11,625 nucleotides of DNA. Origin: Comamonadaceae bacterium. Lineage in GTDB: Bacteria > Pseudomonadota > Gammaproteobacteria > Burkholderiales > Burkholderiaceae_C. Below the pieces are notes generated by a model that was not told the DNA's origin, made no database searches, and saw nothing but the letters and a program-made list of their open reading frames with translations. The DNA lies in contig CANCCE010000077.1 in assembly GCA_947374505.1 (NCBI GenBank), positions 1-11,625 on the forward strand. Direction: 5' to 3'. Position numbers and translations under genes: made by a program. Below, piece by piece: positions 1 through 5,384 of the stretch. Each line of letters starts with the position of its first letter. Position 1 is the first letter of the stretch.

Positions 1-767
1 TGGGCGCGTACGACGCCGCACTGAAAAAGCACTTCAGGAAGGTGGCCCGCCCGGACACCGAAATTGTCATGCATGGCATGCGACCCGGCACATACCGCAC
101 AAATTACCCGGGCAATGACATCCGGCATGCGGCTATCCAGCATCTGCACACCACCCAGTTCATTGAAGCCGGCCTGGCCGCCGAGCAGCAAGGCTTTGAT
201 GCCTATGCCATCAGTACCCTGCCTGACCCGGGGCTGCGCGAAATTCGCTCGCTGCTGAGTATTCCGGTCGTCGGCTATGGTGAATCAGCCATGCTCACTT
301 CATGTCTGCTGGGCGCACGCTTCGCGGTGCTCGTGTTCATCAGCGAACTGACTGAACTGCTCACCGAGAACGCCAAGCGCTACGGTCTGGCATCGCGCTT
401 GGTCGGTGTGACCGATGTTGGCTTTCGTTTCAACGATGTGCTCGCTGGTTTTGCCGATCCACAACCGCTGATCGAGCGCTTTCGCACGGCCGCTCGCGCC
501 CAGATCGCACGGGGTGCGGAAGTCTTGATTCCGGGCGAGGCACCGCTGTGCGTTTTGCTCGCCAGCCAGGGCGTTTCCAGTGTGGATGGCGTACCGGTGC
601 TTGACTCGTTGTCATGCTGGGTCAAACATGCCGAGATGCTGGTAGACCTCAAGCGCCAAAGCGGTGTGGAGCGCTGTCAGGTCGGCTATTTCAATGAGCC
701 GCCGCCGGCGGGACGCATCAATGAGTTGCTTCAATTTTATGGCCGTGAACCGGCCGGGAAGGCATGA
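1..767 (+). CDS. Asp/Glu/hydantoin racemase superfamily protein, 5'-truncated by window edge
   Basis: The reading frame is open from base 3 and ends with TGA at 765-767. A GTG at 42 could pass as a start, but the 13 codons before it (GAYDAALKKHFRK) read as the normal N-terminal helix of this family, so the gene begins upstream of the window. Visible hallmarks, numbered from V/M at 42, are the HGM-PGTY segment (11-18), the loop ISTLPDPGLRE (57-67), IPVVGYGESAM (74-84), and AEVLIPGEAPL (159-169) followed by DGVPVLDSL (182-190). The family interconverts amino-acid or hydantoin enantiomers in the cytoplasm using two cysteines, one in each half. Here the matching positions are Thr59 and Glu166, with Cys170 four residues later, so classical two-Cys racemisation is doubtful and the substrate is unknown. 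It converges on a LysR gene across a hairpin. Family assignment is fairly sure; function is not. Confidence 0.82.
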   Translation, partial: GAYDAALKKHFRKVARPDTEIVMHGMRPGTYRTNYPGNDIRHAAIQHLHTTQFIEAGLAAEQQGFDAYAISTLPDPGLREIRSLLSIPVVGYGESAMLTSCLLGARFAVLVFISELTELLTENAKRYGLASRLVGVTDVGFRFNDVLAGFADPQPLIERFRTAARAQIARGAEVLIPGEAPLCVLLASQGVSSVDGVPVLDSLSCWVKHAEMLVDLKRQSGVERCQVGYFNEPPPAGRINELLQFYGREPAGKA

Positions 768-787
768 TTAAATAGTCAGAAATTCAA

Positions 788-829
788 ATGCAGGGTGTCG
801 GCAGCTAGGCTTTCGCCGATACCCCGCAT
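788..829. terminator. Bidirectional intrinsic terminator-like hairpin between convergent genes
   Basis: Arms 788-802 and 815-829 pair over 15 positions with one A-C mismatch and one G-U pair, around a 12-base loop. T-rich sequence follows on the plus side (TATTTTCGGTATTTTT), and an A/T-rich stretch lies on the other side for minus-strand transcripts. Its place between the stop codons of two convergent genes (767 and 848) supports a shared terminator. The T run is not directly adjacent to the stem, so efficiency is uncertain. Confidence 0.6.
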
Positions 830-847
830 GTGTATTTTCGGTATTTT

Positions 848-1768
848 TCAGCGCTGGCTCAGGGCCTTGATGGCGACTGTATGGGTGGCGCTGGGTAAGC
901 GCTCCGAGTCCAGTACCTCGACCAGAAAGTCAGTGAAGGCGCGGACTTTGGCTGAGCCGCTACTGGCTTTGGTCATCACCGCGTAAAAAATTGTTGAAGC
1001 GGTAGCCCAATCCGAGTACAGCGGCACCAGTTCACCATTGTCCAAGTGCCGGTTGACAAAAATATCAAGCACATGGATCACGCCTATTCCGGCTAGCGCT
1101 GCGCCCACTAACGCGTCGCTGCTGTTGAAATGAAGCGATCCCGATGGCTGTATCTTGACCTCCATTTCCCCGCGCTCTAGCCGCCAAGCTGCGGCATGAC
1201 GCTGTTCCTTGGGAAGAATGCCGAGACAGCACCGCGGGTCAAGCGCTGCCGGGTCGGCCGGCAGGCGCGCCGCCAAGTGGGGCGCGCAACACACCACGTA
1301 ATTCGTTTCGTAGACCGACCGGGCCACCAAGTCCTCATCCTCCACGTGGTCCATGCGGATGGCTACGTCGATGGCGCGCTCAATCATGTGGTGTGGCTGA
1401 TTGGTCAGCGTGATCGCGGTTGAAATTTCGGGGTAGCGCTTGGCAAAGTTGGGCAAGGCCGGGCACAGTAAGGCGTGACCAATAGAAATAGGCATCTCAA
1501 TGTGCAGAGATCCGCGCAACTCACTTTTCGACGTGCGCAGTTCATCTTCGGTCTGGGCCACTGATTGCAGCAGTTGTCGAGCCCTGGGCATATACAGCTG
1601 CCCTTCTTCGGTCAGGCGAAGTCGGCGTGTGTCCCGGTTGATCAGCGTCACGCCCAAGTGGCGCTCGAGGTTTCGTACGCAAGTGGTGACAGTCGCATTG
1701 GCCAAACCCAAGGACTCAGCAGCGCGAGAAAAACTCCCACATTCCGCAACGCGAACAAAAACTTCCAT
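848..1768 (-). CDS. LysR-family transcriptional regulator
   Basis: A 306-aa protein of normal LTTR length. The N-terminal winged helix-turn-helix (about residues 1-60) has the classic pattern: FVRVAECGSFSRAAESLGLANATVTTCVRNLE, then GVTLINRDTRRLRLTEEG. A linker helix (about 60-85) follows, then a periplasmic-binding-protein-like effector domain (about 88-290). The effector domain shows the usual G-L-I landmarks (RGSLHIEMPISIG at 84-96, IDVAIRMDHVEDEDLVAR, YVVCCAPHLAARL, GALAGIGV-type segment). The protein probably acts as a tetramer on a promoter nearby. It is divergent from the isomerase gene, the usual LTTR arrangement, so that gene is the first candidate target. The start is odd: ATG at 1768 has no ribosome site, while upstream in-frame codons encode I-D-K-L-W-A, matching the MDKLWAM start common in this subfamily, with AGGGG six bases before the ATC at 1786-1784. 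Effector unknown. Confidence 0.92.
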   Translation of the reverse strand: MEVFVRVAECGSFSRAAESLGLANATVTTCVRNLERHLGVTLINRDTRRLRLTEEGQLYMPRARQLLQSVAQTEDELRTSKSELRGSLHIEMPISIGHALLCPALPNFAKRYPEISTAITLTNQPHHMIERAIDVAIRMDHVEDEDLVARSVYETNYVVCCAPHLAARLPADPAALDPRCCLGILPKEQRHAAAWRLERGEMEVKIQPSGSLHFNSSDALVGAALAGIGVIHVLDIFVNRHLDNGELVPLYSDWATASTIFYAVMTKASSGSAKVRAFTDFLVEVLDSERLPSATHTVAIKALSQR

Positions 1769-1796
1769 AGCCCAAAGCTTGTCGATGATGAACCCC

Positions 1797-1898
1797 TATG
1801 TGAGCCAATTTTTGGCATAACTGTTAAAAAATTATATCGATGTGCTTTTGACCTGACCCCTTAACTTAAATCCCGTCTAAGCAGTGCAACAATATTCC
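1797..1898. promoter_or_regulatory. Divergent promoter region between LysR and isomerase genes
   Basis: This short intergenic stretch must hold both divergent promoters. On the minus strand TATAAT (1836-1831) is a perfect -10 hexamer, with GGGTCA (1859-1854, 3 of 6 to consensus) at 17 bp as a poor -35; it would give a leader of roughly 40 bases for the LysR gene. On the plus strand TTGGCA (1812-1817) is a good -35, but no convincing -10 stands at 17 bp (TATCGA). ATAA-N11-TTAT (1817-1835) is a small dyad overlapping both and could be the LysR autoregulatory site; this is weak evidence only. Confidence 0.35.
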
Positions 1899-2600
1899 AT
1901 GGACACACCCAAGACCGCTGACGCACCATCGACTTCATCATCGCGCATGACGTCAATTGTTTGTTACTTCGACTTTATTTCCCCGTATGCCTATCTGGCC
2001 TTCGAGCGCTTGCCGGAGGCGCTGCGGGGTATCAGCTACAGCGTGCGCTACAAACCATTGCTGTTTGCCAGTCTGCTCAAGCACCACGGTCAACTCGGTC
2101 CGGCCGAAATCCCCACCAAGCGCGACTGGACTTATCGGCAGGTGATGTGGTTGGCCCAGCAGCAAAATACACCGCTGAAGATGCCGCTCAGTCACCCTTT
2201 CAATCCACTCGGCCTGCTGCGTTTGGCGGTGGCTTGCGATGCCGCTGGAACGCCGAACCGTTATGTCTGTGAAACCATTTTTCGCCATGTCTGGACGGGC
2301 GGTGAAGAAGCGTCAGACACGGCGCGCTTGACCGCACTCAGTGCGCAACTGGCGCCGGTGCAAGACGTTGCCAGTGAGCGGGTGAAAGAACAGCTGAAAG
2401 TGCATACCGCAGAAGCCATTGCTTTAGGTGTTTTCGGCGTGCCGGCTTTTGTGGTCGATGGCAAAGTATTTTGGGGCTTGGATTCATTGCCCATGTTGCG
2501 CGACTACCTGCTGGGCGGTCGCTGGTTTGGCAGCGCCGATTGGGACGATGCATCTGTCGTCAAGATCGGCGTTGCAAGAACTCCGGTGGTTCGGGGATAG
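1899..2600 (+). CDS. 2-hydroxychromene-2-carboxylate isomerase-like (DsbA/GST-kappa fold) protein
   Basis: Proteins of this family use glutathione to isomerise 2-hydroxychromene-2-carboxylate to trans-o-hydroxybenzylidenepyruvate in naphthalene-type aromatic catabolism; many homologues have untested substrates. The thioredoxin-like N-terminus reads YFDFISPYAYLAFERLP, with Ser28-Pro29 (counting from ATG 1899) where the glutathione-activating serine sits and no CxxC, which separates it from true DsbA. Other hallmarks are the KPLLFASLLKHHGQ-GPAEIPTKR block (52-75), HPFNPLGLLRLA (99-110), the cis-proline motif GVFGVPAF (177-184) and FWGLDSLPML (191-200). Length 233 aa is slightly long because of a low-complexity S/T-rich leader; conserved sequence begins only at Met17 (1947). 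GTG 1884 and ATG 1947 are alternative starts and none has a clear ribosome site. It is divergent from the LysR gene. The family call is secure; the natural substrate is not shown by context. Confidence 0.87.
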   Translation: MDTPKTADAPSTSSSRMTSIVCYFDFISPYAYLAFERLPEALRGISYSVRYKPLLFASLLKHHGQLGPAEIPTKRDWTYRQVMWLAQQQNTPLKMPLSHPFNPLGLLRLAVACDAAGTPNRYVCETIFRHVWTGGEEASDTARLTALSAQLAPVQDVASERVKEQLKVHTAEAIALGVFGVPAFVVDGKVFWGLDSLPMLRDYLLGGRWFGSADWDDASVVKIGVARTPVVRG

Positions 2601-2628
2601 GCCGCAGCGCATGCAAATTCAAGGGTTT

Positions 2629-2652
2629 ACCCCATCAGTGGAAACGTGGGGT
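2629..2652 (+). terminator. Weak hairpin downstream of the isomerase gene
   Basis: ACCCCA (2629-2634) pairs with TGGGGT (2647-2652) around a 12-base loop, 28 bases after the isomerase stop. A T-run (CTATTTTTATC) begins only about 10 bases further on, so this is at best a poor intrinsic terminator. No other termination signal is seen before the next gene. Confidence 0.3.
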
Positions 2653-2713
2653 TGGCGGACCTATTTTTATCGTTTTCTCCTCTGAAAACTCCCTTTGTAA
2701 GGCCTTTTTCAAG

Positions 2714-2768
2714 CGTCAGTTTGGATTCAGTTTCGCGTCAGAGTCGGGTCAGTCGCCAGACACACAAT
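2714..2768 (+). promoter_or_regulatory. Four-fold 11-bp direct-repeat activator site with CACAAT -10 element
   Basis: TCAG occurs at 2716, 2727, 2738 and 2749, exactly 11 bp apart each time; the extended half-sites are GCGTCAG, GATTCAG, GCGTCAG and GGGTCAG. Ten bases after the last repeat comes CACAAT (2763-2768), four of six to the -10 consensus. Direct repeats at one-helical-turn spacing ending 10 bp before a -10 box, with no -35 hexamer, is the known layout of promoters activated by PhoB/OmpR-type response regulators. The predicted transcript would start near 2775, about 45 bases before the MFS start codon. The regulator is not identified. Confidence 0.45.
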
Positions 2769-2770
2769 TT

Positions 2771-2784
2771 CACAAGCTTTTGTG
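2771..2784. promoter_or_regulatory. Palindrome at the predicted transcription start of the MFS gene
   Basis: CACAA (2771-2775) and TTGTG (2780-2784) form a perfect 5-bp inverted repeat around GCTT, and a further CACAA lies at 2763-2767. It falls just after the CACAAT candidate -10, where a repressor would block initiation, or where the RNA could fold close to the 5' end. No specific regulator is recognised. Confidence 0.3.
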
Positions 2785-2819
2785 TTGAAAGCTCTGAACA
2801 ATTATTAGGAGACTTTGAT

Positions 2820-4478
2820 ATGTCGACAGCAGCGCCTGACCGGCCAATGACCAGCACAGAGAAGAAGGTGATTTTTGCCTCTTCTCTGGGCACTGTGTTT
2901 GAGTGGTATGACTTCTACCTGTACGGCTCGCTCGCAGCGATCATTGCCAAGCAGTTTTTCAGCGGCTTAGATGAAGGCTCGGCCTTCATTTTTGCGCTGT
3001 TGGCGTTTGCCGCGGGTTTCATCGTGCGTCCTTTTGGCGCGTTGGTGTTTGGCCGTTTGGGCGACATGATCGGCCGTAAATACACGTTCCTGATCACCAT
3101 TTTGATCATGGGTCTGTCGACGTTCATCGTCGGTTTGCTGCCCAGCTACGCCAGCATCGGCGTGGCGGCACCGGTCATTTTGATCGGTTTGCGCATGCTG
3201 CAAGGTCTGGCCTTGGGCGGTGAGTACGGCGGTGCGGCGGTGTATGTGGCGGAGCATGCCCCACACGGCAAGCGCGGTGCTTACACCTCTTGGATTCAGA
3301 CGACCGCCACGCTCGGTCTGTTTTTGTCACTGATGGTGATTCTTGGCACCCGGACCTGGATTGGTGAAGCCGCTTTCGCCGATTGGGGCTGGCGCGTTCC
3401 GTTCGTCGTGTCGATCCTGTTGTTGGGCGTGTCGGTCTACATCCGCTTGTCCATGGAAGAGTCGCCCGCTTTTGCCAAAATGAAAGCGGAAGGTAAAACT
3501 TCCAAAGCGCCTTTGTCCGAGTCTTTCGGTCAATGGAAAAACCTGAAGATCGTGATCTTGGCGCTGATCGGCTTGACCGCCGGCCAAGCCGTGGTCTGGT
3601 ACTCGGGTCAGTTCTATGCTTTGTTCTTCCTGACGCAGTCGCTCAAGGTGGACGGCGCTACCGCCAACATCTTTGTGGCGGTGTCGCTGTTGATCGGCAC
3701 GCCATTCTTCATCGTCTTTGGCGCGCTGTCGGACAAGATTGGTCGCAAGCCGATCATCATGGCCGGTTGCTTTCTGGCTGCCGTCACGTACTTCCCGGTG
3801 TTCACGGCGCTGACCAAAGCTGCCAACCCTGACTTGGCGGCTGCGCAAGCCGCCAACAAGGTCGTCGTGACGGCCAACCCGGCTGAGTGCTCGTTCCAGT
3901 TCAACCCAACCGGCACCGTCAAGTTCACCAGCTCGTGCGACATCGCCAAGCAGGTACTGGCCGGCGCTTCGGTGAGCTACGAAAATGTGGAAGCCGCTGC
4001 CGGCACCCCTGCCACTATCAAAATTGGTGAGACGGTGATCCCTGGCTACAGCTCCAAAGGGTTGCCCGCTGCCGAAGCCAAGGTGAAGGGCGATGAGTTC
4101 AAGAAGGCCGTGGCCGACGCACTCAAAGGCGCTGGCTACCCGACCAAGGCGGACCCTGCCAAGGTCGACAAGTTCATGGTCATTCTGATCCTGACCTACC
4201 TCGTGTTGCTGGTCACCATGGTCTACGGCCCGATTGCCGCCATGCTGGTGGAGATGTTCCCGACGCGCATTCGTTACACCTCGATGAGCTTGCCGTATCA
4301 CATCGGTAATGGCTGGTTCGGCGGCCTGCTGCCCACCACCGCGTTTGCCATCGTGGCGCAAACCGGCAATATGTACAACGGCTTGTGGTACCCGATCATC
4401 ATCGCCGGTGCGACCGTCGTGATTGGCACCTTGTTCATCAAAGAAACCAAAGACGTTGACATCTACGCGGACGACTAA
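2820..4478 (+). CDS. MFS transporter, metabolite:H+ symporter (MHS) type, with periplasmic insert
   Basis: A 552-aa inner-membrane secondary transporter. ATG 2820 is chosen because AGGAG (2807-2811) precedes it at proper spacing; the frame is open further upstream but that part is not protein-like. MHS landmarks are FASSLGTVFEWYDFYLYG (19-36, start of TM1), the loop 2-3 signature GRLGDMIGRKY (78-88), RMLQGLALGGEYGGAAVYVAEH (125-146), WGWRVPF (189-195) and the second-half signature GALSDKIGRKP (301-311). MHS proteins import organic acids or osmolytes with protons; the substrate cannot be read here. The unusual part is residues about 334-451, a soluble segment of roughly 118 residues between TM9 and TM10, a loop that faces the periplasm in 12-TM MFS proteins. 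It holds Cys357 and Cys373, able to form a disulfide. The gene ends at a strong terminator. Confidence 0.92.
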   Translation: MSTAAPDRPMTSTEKKVIFASSLGTVFEWYDFYLYGSLAAIIAKQFFSGLDEGSAFIFALLAFAAGFIVRPFGALVFGRLGDMIGRKYTFLITILIMGLSTFIVGLLPSYASIGVAAPVILIGLRMLQGLALGGEYGGAAVYVAEHAPHGKRGAYTSWIQTTATLGLFLSLMVILGTRTWIGEAAFADWGWRVPFVVSILLLGVSVYIRLSMEESPAFAKMKAEGKTSKAPLSESFGQWKNLKIVILALIGLTAGQAVVWYSGQFYALFFLTQSLKVDGATANIFVAVSLLIGTPFFIVFGALSDKIGRKPIIMAGCFLAAVTYFPVFTALTKAANPDLAAAQAANKVVVTANPAECSFQFNPTGTVKFTSSCDIAKQVLAGASVSYENVEAAAGTPATIKIGETVIPGYSSKGLPAAEAKVKGDEFKKAVADALKGAGYPTKADPAKVDKFMVILILTYLVLLVTMVYGPIAAMLVEMFPTRIRYTSMSLPYHIGNGWFGGLLPTTAFAIVAQTGNMYNGLWYPIIIAGATVVIGTLFIKETKDVDIYADD

Positions 4479-4500
4479 GCGCAGGCTAAGTCATCTGGAG

Positions 4501-4529
4501 GCCCTCGTCTTTGGACGGGGGCTTTTTTT
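4501..4529 (+). terminator. Rho-independent terminator after the MFS gene
   Basis: GCCCTCGTC (4501-4509) pairs with GACGGGGGC (4514-4522) over 9 bp with one T-G pair, around a TTTG loop, directly followed by seven T. It is 22 bases past the transporter stop and is a standard strong terminator. The next small gene starts only 22 bases after the T-run, so that gene depends on readthrough or its own promoter. Confidence 0.9.
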
Positions 4530-4550
4530 ATTTAAAAGGGAAAGAAAATC

Positions 4551-4724
4551 ATGTGGAAAATTGCACTGGCTTTTGTCGCGTTCGCAGCGCTGGCCATTTT
4601 TATTTTGAGCAAGGGTGGCGACATCGATATGGGCGGTGAAAAGCACGGTGCTGAGGCGGTGCATTCGGAGCCCGCACCAGCTGCTGCAACGGCTCCTGCT
4701 AAGCCTGCTTCTGCGACCCAATAA
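4551..4724 (+). CDS. Small single-span membrane peptide, 57 aa
   Basis: ATG 4551 to TAA 4722-4724, below the length cut-off of many gene finders. A purine-rich ribosome site (AAAAGGGAAAG, core 4538-4541) precedes it at about 9 bases. The product starts with MWKIALAFVAFAALAIFILSK, one hydrophobic segment (about 4-19) with a single lysine before and after it, then a short acidic stretch GGDIDMGGEKHGAE and a tail rich in Ala and Pro (about 41-57). It resembles either a membrane-anchored peptide or an uncleaved signal anchor; no lipobox or signal-peptidase site is evident. Position right behind the MFS gene suggests an accessory role for the transporter, but that is inference from proximity. Sound start context and clean coding character make it a credible gene. 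Confidence 0.7.
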   Translation: MWKIALAFVAFAALAIFILSKGGDIDMGGEKHGAEAVHSEPAPAAATAPAKPASATQ

Positions 4725-4755
4725 GGCCTTTAAAAAACTTGGGTTGATTAGGCTT

Positions 4756-4795
4756 CGGGGACAGACCCCCAGGCCTGAATCGACCTGAGTCCCCG
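4756..4795. repeat. Inverted repeat CGGGGAC / GTCCCCG
   Basis: CGGGGAC (4756-4762) and GTCCCCG (4789-4795) are perfect 7-bp complements enclosing 26 bases, and an inner CAGG/CCTG pair could extend the fold. The motif GGGGACAGACCCC inside the left arm is itself a near-palindrome. It resembles short intergenic repeats common in Burkholderiales genomes, but a second full copy is not present in this window, so the repeat identity is not proven. Confidence 0.35.
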
Positions 4796-4874
4796 TCATG
4801 CAGAGCGCTAAGCCGCAGCACGCGGCAGCATGGTTTGGCCCTCATCAAGGGGCTGGATACAGCGCATCGCAATC

Positions 4875-4922
4875 AGACTGTTTGAAGCGCCAATAGCGTC
4901 GCTCGACAAGCGACGTCAGTCT
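4875..4922. repeat. Nested inverted repeats (structured element)
   Basis: An outer pair AGACTG (4875-4880) / CAGTCT (4917-4922) encloses an inner hairpin GTCGCT (4898-4903) / AGCGAC (4909-4914) with a 5-base loop. The two stems nest with a 17-base bulge on one side and 2 bases on the other, giving a compact fold in RNA or cruciform in DNA. There is no adjacent T-run, promoter or known family match that I recognise. Confidence 0.35.
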
Positions 4923-5022
4923 AGGGCTTACCCTTGCCTGCGCTGCAATTTCCCGCCTAATCTCAGATCACGATAAAACCCCCAAGGGTTAACGTTTGTG
5001 TGGCGGGGATTCACTGGCATCG

Positions 5023-5056
5023 CTGTCAGGAAGCTGTCAGCTTTAATAATCACATT
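5023..5056 (+). promoter_or_regulatory. Pho-box-like promoter of the TPR/symporter operon
   Basis: CTGTCAGGAAGCTGTCAG (5023-5040) contains two copies of CTGTCA at 11-bp spacing, matching 14 of 18 positions of the enterobacterial Pho-box consensus (CTGTCAT-AWAW-CTGTMAY) and both CTGTCA cores perfectly. Ten bases after it lies CACATT (5051-5056), a weak -10; CATTAA two bases later is an alternative. In PhoB-activated promoters the box replaces the -35 and ends about 10 bp before the -10, as here. Transcription would begin near 5063, about 25 bases before the first gene. PhoB is the most natural candidate; another OmpR-family regulator is possible. Confidence 0.55.
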
Positions 5057-5087
5057 AATGCATTGATTGAATAAAAGTAATTCCAAA

Positions 5088-5384
5088 ATGCTACTAACGA
5101 TCGTTATTTTGAAGAGTTTGATAGAGCTGTCGCTGATGTTTCTCGTCGGCCGCTTTCTCTTGGGTTTGCTGGCGGGCGCCAAGCGCCAGAGCAACATTTT
5201 TTGGCAATTGCTCGATGTCGCGTCCAAACCGTCCCTTTGGCTGACGCGCCGCGTCAGCCCCAAGCTGATCCTTGATCAGCACATTCCGCTGGCGGCAGGC
5301 AGTTGGCTGATCATCGCCTGGGTGTTGGTGGTCATGGCCAAAATTGATAGTTGCCTTCAGGTCGGTGCCGCCGCATGCCAATGA
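5088..5384 (+). CDS. Conserved small membrane protein, two predicted spans
   Basis: A 98-aa protein from ATG 5088. A TTG seven codons upstream is also in frame but has no better ribosome site; translation signals are weak for both. TM1 covers about residues 3-29 (LLTIVILKSLIELSLMFLVGRFLLGLLAG), followed by a charged cytoplasmic-type loop AKRQSNIFWQLLDVASKP-LWLTRRVSPKLILDQHIP (31-67), and TM2 about 68-84 (LAAGSWLIIAWVLVVMA). No enzymatic motif is visible. The stop TGA (5382-5384) overlaps the ATG of the TPR gene in an ATGA, which indicates translational coupling, so the two probably function together in the inner membrane. It is the first gene after the Pho-box-like promoter. I do not recognise a named function; the overall look is that of a conserved betaproteobacterial membrane protein found beside the DUF4212/symporter pair. 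Confidence 0.75.
   Translation: MLLTIVILKSLIELSLMFLVGRFLLGLLAGAKRQSNIFWQLLDVASKPSLWLTRRVSPKLILDQHIPLAAGSWLIIAWVLVVMAKIDSCLQVGAAACQ

Larger units (their letters stand above)
4725..5022. other. Gene-free gap with several inverted repeats
   Basis: No plausible protein gene is seen between 4725 and 5087. The frames open here on the minus strand (4928-5263) lack start context and overlap the next gene antisense. The stretch holds three dyads, two listed separately (4756-4795 and 4875-4922) plus AACCC/GGGTT at 4977-4990 around CCAA. None is followed by a T-run, so they do not look like intrinsic terminators; a small structured RNA or a decayed repeat element is possible. Confidence 0.5.

Noticed and set aside
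1848..1864. TTGACCTGACCCCTTAA, resembling short repeats often found near transposase remnants in Comamonadaceae
   Set aside because: No second copy, no inverted partner and no transposase fragment nearby; too short to claim from this window alone.
2646..2819. N-terminal extension of 58 codons in frame with the MFS transporter
   Set aside because: The translated stretch is not MFS-like, overlaps the repeat array and candidate promoter, and the ATG at 2820 has a good AGGAG ribosome site and starts where MHS proteins normally start.
3327..4361. Long open frame on the minus strand opposite the MFS gene
   Set aside because: It is an antisense shadow of GC-rich codons: rich in His, Gln, Arg and Asp, with no family resemblance and no ribosome site, lying wholly inside a clear coding gene.
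4928..5263. Minus-strand frame in the gap before the TPR operon
   Set aside because: No ribosome site, mixed composition, overlaps the Pho-box-like promoter and the membrane-protein gene; treated as chance.
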